From positions 201,835,605 through 201,899,604 of the forward strand of contig CM077643.1 in assembly GCA_039707465.1 (NCBI GenBank): DNA of 64,000 bases. The letters run 5' to 3'. The notes under the pieces were generated by a model. That model was not told where the DNA came from. It worked only from the letters and a program-made list of their open reading frames with translations, and made no database searches. The stretch is from Rhabdophis nuchalis (Eukaryota > Chordata > Lepidosauria > Squamata > Natricidae). Made by a program: the position numbers and the translations under genes. Positions 36,006 through 47,094 of the stretch are shown piece after piece (the stretch's first letter is position 1; every line of letters begins with the position of its first letter).

Positions 36006-38391
36006 GGAAGTAAAGGAATGTTGATGAAGCATATACAAAGATTTGTTTTTCTTGAAATGACCTGGAGTAAACACGGAAAACCAGAAAAACCAGGCTTTCA
36101 AAAACCATACACCAAGAACAGAGCCCTATGTATCCCATAATGACCTCCTTCCCTTTGCGTTGGGCATCCCATTCAGAAAGAAGAGCTCTTAAAGTTAGGG
36201 GAAACTAAAACTGAGAAACAAGAAACCCTCAGACATTTTTTTCAAAGAAACTATGAAAAATTAATTGAAGTTTTCCAAACAACCTTTTGAGGTGGTTGGG
36301 AATTTTCAGAAGCCATTATGAAGATTTCTGAGGGCTCTTCAGGCCTTGCAGAGAGTGTAGAGGCAGCTGAACTATAAGACTTCAGTCCTGCTCTGAGAGA
36401 TAGGTGGTTTTTTAAAGCCTCTACATGAGATATAAATACAGTATATACGGAACCTCTGGACAGGATTGAGGATGGTGTGGGGCATCCATAACTGGCCTGT
36501 GAATACAAACCCCAGAACTTTGGTCAATAAATTCCTTCACAAGGCTTAATATACATTCTTTCTCTTGCTACTGGGCAAGTTTGTCAAATAAAATGGCTTC
36601 TGGCAGCTTGAATTCCTCCAATACTTTAGGTAGGCATCAGAGGAATTATCATATGTCAAAGATTTTAAAGGAAAGTAGCATAATGAATTCATGTTCATTG
36701 TGCTGAAAACCAACATTAGCATCTATCAGCAACTTGAAAGAAACACACCTCTGTTGGAAGAGCCCAGACCTATAATATTTGCCTAATCGGGTTGACATGG
36801 GATGGGTTTGGATCATAGTTTTAATTAGAAGGATTCTGATAACACAGTTCAGATGCTTCAGGGGAACTTTTCCCTACATAACAAAGCAGGGATGGTTAGC
36901 TTTTTTTCCTGCCAAGGAGGAGATTTTTTGGATGACCATATAATAGGAATGGCTTTATAATAGGAATGCTAAAGCAAGCAAGGTGAAGAGAACAGATTGA
37001 AAATAGGTGGAGACAACCCCATTGTTTTTCCCCTCTTTATGATACTCCATGTTATCTTTCTGTCTCTCCCCCAGACACCATATTCTCTATCTGCAAAGCA
37101 GTAAGTTTCAAGGAAAATAAAGAATTATCTTTTACTACAAAAGTAGGCAGTAAATTAGACTAAGTTAGGTTTATACCTGGTCACTCATTTTGGCCAGCAG
37201 TGGTTAAATTATTCTTTATTGATGGGATAAAAGTGTCCAGGCAGTTGCACAGTTGTCTTGGAAATTCAAATGATTGCTCACCTAAATTCAGGGTTCAGCT
37301 ACCTTTTGAGAATATCTACAAAACCATCACAAAATATTCTGGATATAGAAAAATTAATTGCAGATCATCCCTATTTTCAATTGTTAGGAGGGAGGCAGAG
37401 CTGTTGCTTTAACTATAGTCTCAATTTGGATTGGCACCACTGGCAGGTTTTGAGGGGCTCCACCAATGTTGTGGTTCTAGGTCAGAATTAAGGGAATACG
37501 ATTTAAGATTAATGTCCCTCTTTCTTTTTGTCAGAAGTTTAGAGTATCTTCCTCCCTCCCTCTCCTTTATGATTGCTATGTAATCATAATTTTTAAAAAA
37601 CATGCTATGTTTACCACATTGAATTGAAAGACTATGTCTTTAGATAATATTTCAGTTTATTTCAGGAATAAGCAATAAGTCCTTATCATTCTGATTGAGA
37701 TGAGGAGACTTGAAACACACATCCTCTGAAGGGCTCCATATTGTCTACTGCAGGTTTATTTTGAGCCACTTGAAATCCATTCTATTGGCAATAGTGAAGA
37801 ATGGAAAGAATGGAAAGAATTGTCAATAGATTCCCAACCTCCCTCACTTCGATTTACCCAGAGTCCCCCTTTCGTCTTCGCTCATAAATAGACATTATAT
37901 GCCATATATTAATACAGTATAGCTGGGAACTTTGTTAGCTTATACAGAATTACCTGAAGTTGTCTGTCTTAAGTGGTTCACAATGTCACTCACTCTAGTC
38001 TTGTAAACTTTTATTACAGCTTTTTTTTATTTTTCTCAGTAAGTTGTAAAGACTGAAATCAGCCATGACTGAAACTTCTGACCTGGTTAGGATTCAGTCA
38101 AGTGTTATCACTGAGCTTCATACTGCAAGATATGCATAGCAATTATTAATAACACTTTACATTTTAAACTTCATGCATTTATTTAGCATAAAAATGGGAC
38201 AGTTCTTCTTAAAAACTTTTAACATTTGCTTATCAAAGATGCAAGTGAATTCTCCTAGGACAGTTCTATTACCTAGCCTGCCCAGTGGGCACCTTTTTAA
38301 TGGTAAAGGAACTTTATTTTTACTTCATGCAGATAAGATATATATTGGCCTCTGATTCTGAAGAGGTTTCACTCTATCTGCCAGAGTGGAA
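36006..38391. other. Unassigned sequence
   Basis: No element or exon is recognised in 2.4 kb. Several 60-85 codon frames have no recognisable domain. Confidence 0.35.
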
Positions 38392-38451
38392 GAGAGAGAG
38401 AGAGAGAGAGAGAGGGAGGGAGGGAGGGAGGGAGGGAGGGAGGGAGGGAGA
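38392..38451. repeat. Purine tract: GA then GGGA repeats
   Basis: About 11 GA units followed by about 9 GGGA units on one strand. Uninterrupted mirror-like purine tracts of this kind can form triplex DNA. The SLSL/PPSL frame on the opposite strand is a translation of this repeat. Confidence 0.93.
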
Positions 38452-40442
38452 TACACAATGATTTCGTCCATTTCTTCCTTTCTTTGTGTTCATTAAAAAA
38501 AGAAAAAGAAACTTCCGTCAATCTTAAAGTGTCATTTTGCATTCCACTACAGTAAGCAATAAAATCACTTTGCTCGGGAATGAAAGAGGAGCAAGGTGGC
38601 AGATGTTGAAGAGGGCAGAAGAGAAAACAAGACACATTCTCAGCAAATAAGTTATTTATTTTTGCAGCTTTTTTATGTTTTTACATATACATGGTTGCGT
38701 GAGTCTGGGCCTTCATTAAAGCCCATTTTTATTCACCTAAAATTCATTGGAATAGGTTTTATCCAATAGTGATTTTGTACTAATGGAAACCACTTTTATT
38801 TGCATAAGATGAGCATGCAATTTTTTTTTTTAATTAGAAGATTTTATAAGAGCATGCAATTTTCATCAATCCCACTTCTTGAAGATATTTGCTCTAGATC
38901 CCCAATAAGCATCTAAACCTCCTTATCATCTGACTGAACCTATGCACTTTACTCAGTGTTCCAAAAATTGCCATGATACTTTTAAGAACCTGTTTTGATT
39001 TATGTACAATCAGTATATGAGAATAATGAAAATCAAATTTTAGCATGCTAGCATTTTAATCTGAAGTCAGCAACCGAGGAACTACAGTATAGACACAAAT
39101 GGTTCCAGGTCCCATTTTTGTGCCACTTTGAGTGGCTATGACTATTGAAAATTGATATCACTGTTCTTTCATTTAGAGGTAGAAAAACATAAAATCTGTA
39201 ATGTAAGCCCTGAAATGGGCACATAATTTAAAAATCAAAGACCCCTCAAAGAATGTGAGTCCAGCTGTACCTACAGCTATGATGTGGCTCTATTTTTTTA
39301 GCCCTCGTATGCCTCAAAAACATAATGGTTGACCTACACAAAAGATTATCCACTCTCTGCTATGAATTATATTGAATTAACATACTAATTAAAATATATT
39401 ACATACTGACATAAGGCCTATAACCTCTGACAGGTAAATGGCCAAGGAGACAAATGATCAGTGTGTGTTAACATGCTGGTTATTAAACCTGCATCAGTGG
39501 TTTGAGTTTCTGTCCCACTGTTATAAGGAAAGAGATGACCTAAGATTGGATGTTCTTTCCTGAGTTTTGAATTTTTTTTATTAGAGAATGCATCTTTTGA
39601 TGGAGATTTGTTGCTTGTGACCAATTGACTGAAAAAATTGGGAATGGTAGTCCAAATTTGGCTCCTGTATACGGAGCCTATTACTGTAGCTCACAACCAG
39701 GAAAGTGTGATTCCCACATAGTTTATTAGTAGGCATGTTTCCTTCAAGGAATATGGAGGTTTGATTAAAAAGACTTGAAAAGTTATACAGGTACCTTCAC
39801 CTTTATTTATTCTTATTTCCATTATCCTCTTTCTAACTGCCACTTGGTTTAAGGGGATCACTTATCACATCTATAAAATGTTTAGCTTATTTTTGTTCTG
39901 TAAAGTTTATGAAATATCTACTCCCCCCCCTCCCGGGGTCAGGGATTTGCATCCCATCATAACTTGACAGGGAACCATAGGGGGAGACTGTGCCTATAGA
40001 AGGAGAGCATATGGGATGAGCAGTTTAAGAACCTGTCTGTGGCTGTATTGAGCATGTTGCTGACACTGTTAAGGAGGAAACGGTGGCATGTGGCTGTTTA
40101 GTCATACAGATGGGGCAAATGAAATATGTATTGCAATGTGCAAATGAAATATAAATTAACTCACACTCAATCTAAGCTTGAGTTATGAAAATATTAAAAT
40201 TTGTTGGAACCAAGGGAGCTTCTCAGATTTGAGAACTGAAAATCTGTGACATACAAACTAATTTCAAATTACAGTAGGACTCTTAGCTGTAAATGATCAT
40301 GTCAAATAGCTAGTAATAAAGCATTTGCACATATCATTATTCATATTATGAATAATTATCATTATTTATGTTACAGTGTACAAAATGTGCTCATAACATA
40401 CATATACATACTCATACACCCACCCACACCATCCATATATAT
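38452..40442. other. Unassigned AT-rich sequence
   Basis: No element or exon is recognised. T-run at 38820-38832 and C-run near 39924-39931. Confidence 0.35.
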
Positions 40443-40477
40443 CAGTGGTGGGTTCCGGATCCCGTTGCAACCAGTAT

Positions 40478-42790
40478 GGTTCCGCCCCAGGCTCCTGATG
40501 GACCCGATAAGGTTCCAGAGGGAGCTTGGGCCAATTCCTGTGGACTTGCCCCGCGACTCGACTGAGGACCTAGTGGCTGCATGGTTAAGTGCGGCCACGG
40601 GGGCCTTGGACCGAGTTGCGCCCTTGCGGCCTCTCTTGCAGCGACAAACCACCTGGGCTCCTTGGTTTACCGAGGGGCTTAGGGAGATGAAGCGCCATAA
40701 GAGACGCCTAGAGAGCAGATGGAGATCTTCTCACTCCGAAGCCGACCGAACACTAGTGAGAGACCATATTAGGACTTACTTAGTGGCGATAAAAGTGGCC
40801 AAACGTGAGTATTGCGCCACTCTTATTGCATCCGCAGATAACCGCCCTGCCGCCCTGTTTGGGGTGACCCGCTCCCTCCTTCAACAGAGGCCGCGGGAAG
40901 CCCCTTTACAGGGTCGAGCAGAGGAATTTGGGATTTATCTGCAGGAGAAAATCACTCGGATTCGGAACGAGCTACCCTCCATCGACAGTGGTCCAGTCGA
41001 GCAGGCCGAGGCTGTTCTTGTGACACCATCCTGGGAGGAGTTTGATTTTGTTACCACCGAGGATATGGACAAGTTGTCAAAGAGACTTAGGGCTACCACA
41101 TGTTTATTGGACCCGTGTCCCTCCTGGCTTGTACTGGCATCCTGGGAGACGACACGAGGCTGGCTCCAGGGCATTGTCAACGCATCTTTGAGTGAGGGGT
41201 CCTTGCCTGCCGTCCTGAAAGAGGCGGTGGTGAGGCCCCTCCTCAAGAAGCCGTCCCTGGATCCAGCATTATTAGAGAACTATCGTCCCGTCTCCAACCT
41301 CCACTTTTTAGTGAAGGTTGTTGAGAGTGTGGTGGCCCAACAGTTTCCGCGACACTTGGAGGAAGTTGATTATCTAGACCCGCGCCAGTCCGGCTTCCGA
41401 CCCGGGCACAGCACCGAGACGGCATTGGTCGCGTTGGTTGATGATCTCTGGAGGGCGCGGGATAGAGGATATTCCTCTATCCTAGTCCTATTAGACCTCT
41501 CAGCGGCTTTTGATACCATCGACCATGGTATCCTATTGCACCGACTGGGGAGGTTGGGGTTGGGAGGCACCGTTCTGCGGTGGTTCTCATCCTACCTCTC
41601 TGGTCGGTCGCAATATGTGTTGGCAGGGGGGCAGAGGTCGGCCTCGAGGTCCCTCATATGTGGGGTTCCTCAGGGGTCGGTCCTCTCGCCCTTACTGTTC
41701 AACACATATATGAAGCCGCTGGGTGAGATCATCCGTGGTTTCGGGGTGGGATATCATCTGTACGCTGATGATACTCAGTTGTACATATCCACCCCAGACC
41801 ACCCCAACGATGCCGTCGAGGTTATGTCCCGGTGTTTGGAGGCCGTACGGATCTGGATGGGTGGTAACAAACTCAGGCTCAACCCGTCCAAGACTGAGTG
41901 GCTGTGGCTTCCGGCACCCCGGTTCAGCCAGATTATTCCAACTCTGGCCATTGGGGGCGAAACACCGGCCCCCGTGGAGAGGGCGCGCAATTTGGGTGTC
42001 CTCCTGGATTCCCGGCTGTCTATGGAAGATCATGTGGCAGCCGTGGCCAGGGGGGCATTCCATCAGGTACGCCTGATGCGCCAATTGCGCCCCTTACTGG
42101 ACCGGGGTGCCTTACGCACAGTCACTCAAGCACTCGTCACCTCTCGACTTGACTACTGTAATGCTCTCTACATGGGGCTTCCCTTGAGGTGCACCCGAAA
42201 GCTGCAGCTAGTCCAGAACGCAGCCGCGCGGGTGATTACGGGAGCGCCTAGACACTCCCACATAACACCTATCCTGCGCGAGCTGCACTGGCTCCCTGTG
42301 GTCTTTCGGGTGCGCTTCAAGGTTTTAACGACCATCTTTAAAGTGCTCCATGGCTCGGGGCCTAGTTATATGCGAGACCGCCTCCTGCCCCATACATCCC
42401 TCAGACCAATACGCTCCCACAGAGAGGGCCTCCTCAGGGTGCCGTCGGCTGGACAATGCCGACTGGCAACACCCAGGGGAAGAGCCTTCTCTGTGGCGGG
42501 CCCTGCCCTTTGGAACAACCTACCCCCTGAACTCCGCACCATCTCTGACCTCCGCCTCTTCCGCAAGTGTCTGAAGACACACCTATTCCATCTAGCCGGC
42601 CTAGCATAACCCCCATTACTGACTCTTAGATAGTTTTAAATTTGGGTTTTTTAAATTCGGTTTTTAGCGCAGGGTCTATTAGAATAAGTTTTTAAAAATT
42701 TTATATGTTTTATATGTGTTTTAACATCCCTGTGCACCGCCCTGGGTCCGTTTGGAGAAGGGCGGGGTATAAATTTAATAATAAAAAAAA
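40478..42790 (+). mobile_element. L2/CR1-L3-like LINE, copy I, longest copy
   Basis: Plus strand, about 2.3 kb, 5'-truncated downstream of the endonuclease. The 3' end is CACCGCCCTGGGTCC...GGAGAAGGGCGG and then a short AATAATAAAAAA tail. It groups with copy F by both protein and 3' end sequence (GGGTCC and GGGGTATAAATT). It is nested in a hAT-type element. Confidence 0.93.
40498..42609 (+). CDS. L2-like LINE ORF2 protein, RT and C-terminal domain, uninterrupted
   Basis: 703 codons are open without stop or shift. I start at the first in-frame ATG inside LINE sequence. The frame also runs 50 codons upstream through hAT and flanking DNA, which is fortuitous. Residues 1-190 are the linker after the missing endonuclease (WAPWFTEGLREMKRHKRRLE). 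RT blocks follow: [38 protein letters not shown] at 300, [14 protein letters not shown] with motif A Asp at 333, VPQGSVLSPLLFNTY at 390, and YADDTQLY at 422. The C-terminal domain has LDYCNALYMGLPLRCTRKLQ, ELHWLPVVFRVRFKVL and PRGRAFSVAGPALWNNLPP. All three catalytic Asp residues are present. Such proteins copy LINE RNA by target-primed reverse transcription. Lacking the N-terminal endonuclease and a promoter, this copy is probably inactive on its own, although its openness suggests a recent insertion. Confidence 0.9.
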   Translation: MDPIRFQRELGPIPVDLPRDSTEDLVAAWLSAATGALDRVAPLRPLLQRQTTWAPWFTEGLREMKRHKRRLESRWRSSHSEADRTLVRDHIRTYLVAIKVAKREYCATLIASADNRPAALFGVTRSLLQQRPREAPLQGRAEEFGIYLQEKITRIRNELPSIDSGPVEQAEAVLVTPSWEEFDFVTTEDMDKLSKRLRATTCLLDPCPSWLVLASWETTRGWLQGIVNASLSEGSLPAVLKEAVVRPLLKKPSLDPALLENYRPVSNLHFLVKVVESVVAQQFPRHLEEVDYLDPRQSGFRPGHSTETALVALVDDLWRARDRGYSSILVLLDLSAAFDTIDHGILLHRLGRLGLGGTVLRWFSSYLSGRSQYVLAGGQRSASRSLICGVPQGSVLSPLLFNTYMKPLGEIIRGFGVGYHLYADDTQLYISTPDHPNDAVEVMSRCLEAVRIWMGGNKLRLNPSKTEWLWLPAPRFSQIIPTLAIGGETPAPVERARNLGVLLDSRLSMEDHVAAVARGAFHQVRLMRQLRPLLDRGALRTVTQALVTSRLDYCNALYMGLPLRCTRKLQLVQNAAARVITGAPRHSHITPILRELHWLPVVFRVRFKVLTTIFKVLHGSGPSYMRDRLLPHTSLRPIRSHREGLLRVPSAGQCRLATPRGRAFSVAGPALWNNLPPELRTISDLRLFRKCLKTHLFHLAGLA

Positions 42791-43069
42791 ATAACTACCA
42801 CATGAATGCGCGGAGCATGCATGAACATGCGCATGTGAGTACTTACCACCCACAACGCTCCGCAACACTTCAGCTGCTTGGCGGAGTATTGCGCAGGTGC
42901 CGTACGCTCTGTGTGCATGCGTGGAAGCCCCAGACAGCACAAATACAGGTAAGGAGTGCAAGTGGGCAGGCGGGTGGGCCCTCCGGAGCACCTTACCGGA
43001 ACGGTACTAGGTGCTCCTGTCAGGCACCGGTACGCACCAGTATGGCGTACCGGTTGTAACCCACCACAG

Positions 43070-45012
43070 ATATGTGTGTGTGTGTTCTTTTGTCAAAGCA
43101 CCTGGTATGCCCAAAGATGGGAGGGAGCATACTGTTTCCCTTTTGCCTTTCAGCCCCACTACAGGAGCCTTCAAGGCAGAAAAATCATTTTGTGTTGCAT
43201 TTTTTTCTGCCTGGAAGGCTCCTGGAATGAGACTGAAAGGCAATATGCAAAAACAGCCCAAGTTCGAATGTGTATGTGTGCGCGTGTGTGTATCTATCTA
43301 TATATAATTTTTATGATTTGAGAAATGTGGCCATATAAATTTGATAAATATATAAATTACATAGTACATAAATTATATATCATGTGTAAGTCATGCATTA
43401 ATGAAAACAATAAACATATCAAAACCAGTCATTATTTAAAAATAACTATATATCTCATTGTACACTTGCCAAGAAAAGCAGGGTGAATTAATGAATTCTT
43501 TTTTAGTTTATCATCATCTGAGGTGCAGCTTTGCTGTAATTCACTTGCAGGTGGAGAGAAGAGTTTGCTGTATGAAAATATTGTATACAAGGATCTTCCC
43601 TTGTGTTCCATATTAATGTGCACCAACTTGAACTAGCCTGCTATGATTGTGTGTGTATTGGGTAAACCCATGTATATCTCTGTTCTTATCTATATTCTTG
43701 TACAGAATCATTAAAACACCTTCATCTCATCTCTTTTATATTTACAAAGCCTGTATCTGTATGTAATGAGGAAATGGAGATATTTTTACATCTCAGTCAT
43801 GGTTGATTCCTTTCTACCTCCATGCATAGCCTGAAAGCCTTGAAAAAGTTTACTTGATGTGTAACCAAGCAGTGCTGCATCTTCAAATTTGAAGGAGAAA
43901 TTAAAAAACTTAGGGTTTTTTATTCTTTTTCATTTAAGTATTATTTTTAATTGCAGCATATTAAACATCAAATCTGATACAATCTTTAAAAATAAATAGG
44001 AACTAACTATAAATGGGCCCTGTTGTGTTTTTATCTTTGACAAGCAAGTAATTGCTTCTCAAATTTATCAGTTTGTTTATGCAAAAACCATTTACCAAGC
44101 CTAGCTCAAAAGCATCAATTTCATCATTATCATCTTATTAATTTAGCCAAGCTATAACACAGCTGATTATTCCTGAGTAATATCCTCTGCAGCACATCAT
44201 GTGTGGCAAAACCATCTGTACAGTACCTATTTAATAAATAAACCCTCAGCTAAATGTCTCTGTTTATTGAGAACTAATGTTTATAGAAAATATAATGGAA
44301 CTCAATAAATAACTCAGCTTCATCAACCTGCATATGAATCAGTATGAAGAACGCTGACATCATCACCTTTCAAGTACCAGAGAAAGCAAAATTACCCAAA
44401 AGAGCTGTAGAGTCAATATTAAGGCATTAAAACTGCAATGAAGGCATATTAATGCTTAAAACTTCATTGTTGGCAGTAGAATTGCCACAACGGACATATT
44501 TTATAACTCCAAGACTACTTAGGCTTTATGACTGCTTCTTTGTTGAGTGCCTTGCACTTAATGTAGTTTTCCACTTTAAATAAACACACACACATACACA
44601 CAAAACAACACAAGATCTGAAAAAAGAAAAAAAAGGAAAATTGCTGATTCTCAGCATTCATTTTTAAAATAATGCAAAGTGCTGATTCCAATTGTTTCAT
44701 GGGGTTGGGGAAGAGGACCAGCAACTTTATTTAACTCCCTGTTTTCTAAATTCTTTTCAGTGGAGGGTCAATTTTTTAAAACAAGGGTTTCAGAAACTAG
44801 ATTAAGAAAAGGTTGATTTTTTTTAAAAAAAAAGATCATTTGTCAATAACCACAAAATCCTTCCCCCCCCCCCCCCCAAAGTAGAAATATTGCATCTTGT
44901 TGTTTTACTTTACTTCTGTAACAAATATTTCTACTGTAACTGCTGAAAGTTTTGATGACTCAGAAAACTCTATTTGCAATAGTGGTGAATATCTGTAGCT
45001 TGGGTGTAAGGA
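43070..45012. other. Unassigned AT-rich sequence with a poly(C) run
   Basis: A TG run follows 43070. About 15 C lie near 44863-44877. The interval 43930-44520 looks non-repetitive and is a weak conserved-noncoding candidate. No gene is recognised. Confidence 0.35.
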
Positions 45013-45115
45013 CAGTGTTTCTCAATCTTGTCAACTTGAAGATGTCTGGACTTCAACTCCCAGAATTCCCCAGCTAGCGAATGCTGGCTGGGGAATTCTG
45101 GCTGGGGAATGCTGG
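45013..45115. mobile_element. hAT-type MITE, truncated relative of 495-630
   Basis: It starts CAGTGTTTCTCAATC and follows the 495-630 element through CCAGAATTCCCCAGC and past the centre. It then ends in a short duplicated GGGGAATTCTGGCTGGGGAA-type stretch instead of the complete right arm. The right terminus is lost. Confidence 0.88.
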
Positions 45116-45368
45116 TTAGTGTTAGTCAGTTCTCTCTTGTCCTTTCCTGCTGGGAACAGCTGCAGTACAATCCATAGTTTATCACACATCTTATGGGGAA
45201 TGTTCAACAATGTAATATGGAATTATGTAAAGATTTTCTTTCCAGTGGTTCCTTATGTTTTGAAAATAAAATAAAAGATGGACTCAAAATGGTTCCTTGG
45301 AACTGAATTATTTCTTGATTGATAGCTGTGTCTGTAGGTGAATTGCTTTTAAATATGATTGGTTATCA

Positions 45369-45501
45369 CAGGGGTGTCAAACTTGTATCGCCATGTTGTT
45401 GCCATGTGATGTATGAGGACTCCCCCAATTTTGTTAAACTGGGCGTGGGCATGGCCAGCACATGAGCCATCCAGCCCAAAGGCCGCAACCTGACAGCCCT
45501 G
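45369..45501. mobile_element. hAT-type MITE, CAGGGGTGTCAAAC ends
   Basis: The left end is CAGGGGTGTCAAAC and the right end CCTGACAGCCCTG. The flanks GGTTATCA (45361-45368) and GCTTATGA (45502-45509) agree at 6 of 8 positions, consistent with an aged 8-base duplication. The interior has GGGCGTGGGCATGGCCAG. Noncoding. Confidence 0.8.
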
Positions 45502-46340
45502 GCTTATGAGATGCTAGAAAGGGATGCTGAAGCTTGAACTGTGAAGATTGTTTCATGAATGCAGGTTGACGATGTTGCAAGTATTAAGTGACAAATGCAT
45601 GAATCTGATTTTATATTTCCACTTTTTTTTCTTTCACATAGTGTTTTTCATTACGTTATATTTAAGAATATGCCTGCTACGATGAAAATATCTGTATTCT
45701 TTTAATGAACATAGCTAAGTTTGTTCTTTAGAAGAACAAATAACACTGATACTATTTGTAATCCATTAAGTCATCTTCCCTTCTTTCCCATAATTCTCAT
45801 ATGGCTGTTTAAGGTAATTACCAATCACATCTGCAAATCATGATAAACAAAATCTAAAATCTAAAATATTTAATATTTAATAAGAAAACTGTGGATAGCT
45901 TAGGACATAAGTGAAACATATCTATAGGTCACATGACATTCTGGTTAACAGCAGCAACAACAAAAAGTTTCTGTTGTCGGTTGTAGAAAGCTTTGCTTTT
46001 GATACAGAAAGACAATGTACATGATTTGTTCCTGAAAGTTACATTTTTTGTTTTATTTTTATCATTATTTTATTCCATTTTCCAACAGTAGAAAAAAGGG
46101 ATCATTACAATTTTTCCTATAATGGAAAACATCAACTTGAAAGCAATCCTTTAATTATTTTTCTTCCTTACTACAATCAAAATGAGATTGTAATCTTATT
46201 TGACGTCAATAGCAGCTAAATCAATAGTAGCTAAACATACTTAGTGCTTCTGCAACTGCACTCCACTACTTTACTCATGGTGCATTCAGTTTTGTAAGGT
46301 ATACTGGATTCCAGTATTTAAAATTTAGATGCAATTTTAA
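45502..46340. other. Unassigned AT-rich sequence
   Basis: No element or exon is recognised. Confidence 0.4.
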
Positions 46341-46519
<179 letters not shown>

Positions 46520-46639
46520 ATAAATTTATTAAAGTTTTTTAAAAGAAAGATTAAACTAATAAAAATTAATACGTAGATGAGAAAAAGAAAAGAGGAAAAA
46601 AGAAAGCTAAGTGCAGAGAAAAGTAATATAAAGTAATAA

Positions 46640-47094
46640 TAAGAATAAGAATAATTTTAATTTATAACCCGCTCTCTCTCCCCAAAGGGACTCGAGGCGG
46701 GGCACAGGGAATTTAAAAATACAAATCAAAACCACAAACATAATACAATATTAAAACGAATTAAACTAAAACTCTGCGCTAAAATCCCATATTAAAACTA
46801 AAACTAGGCCCCTAAAAACCCTAAAAACAGTTTTATTACCCCAGGCCGGCCAAGCAGAAGAAGTGTGTTTTTAATTTTTGACGGAAGGAGCGGAGGTCCG
46901 TGGTTGTTCTAATTTCGGGGGGAAGGTCGTTCCAGAGGGTCAGGTCCGCCACAGAGAAGGCCCTTCCCCTGGGTGTCGCCCGCTGGCATAGCCTAGTGGA
47001 CAGCACCCAGAGAAGTCCCTCTCTGTGGGAGCGAATCGGCCGCAGGGATGTATGGGGCAGGATGCGATCCCGCAGATAGCTAGGTCCCATGCCA
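46640..47094 (-). mobile_element. L2/CR1-L3-like LINE, copy E, short 3' piece
   Basis: Minus strand, with 84 open codons (47090-46836) covering GPSYLRDRILPHTSLRPIRS to KLKTHFFCLAGLG. The 3' stem-loop is of the A/D type (CGAGTCCCTTTGGGGAGAG). It ends exactly where copy F begins, within CCATG of the motif that reads CCATGGAGCG in relatives. Confidence 0.9.

Larger units (their letters stand above)
40443..43069. mobile_element. hAT-type element split by an L2 insertion
   Basis: The left end CAGTGGTGGGTTCCGG lies at 40443 and the right end CGGTTGTAACCCACCACAG finishes near 43069. The left arm also has GCAACCAGTATGGTTCCG, and the right arm has the inverse-type words GGAACGGTACTAGG and CACCAGTATGGCG. 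The flanks are ATATATAT and ATATGTGT, compatible with a partly altered duplication in TA/TG-rich DNA. Between roughly 40478 and 42790 lies an L2 copy, so the hAT element inserted first. The arms together are about 300 bases and noncoding. Confidence 0.72.

Noticed and set aside
40348..40497. First 50 codons of the long L2 frame
   Set aside because: They translate TA-rich flank and the hAT arm, not LINE sequence.
41692..42084. 130-codon frame opposite the L2 RT
   Set aside because: Antisense shadow of the LINE frame; similar shadows occur opposite other L2 copies.
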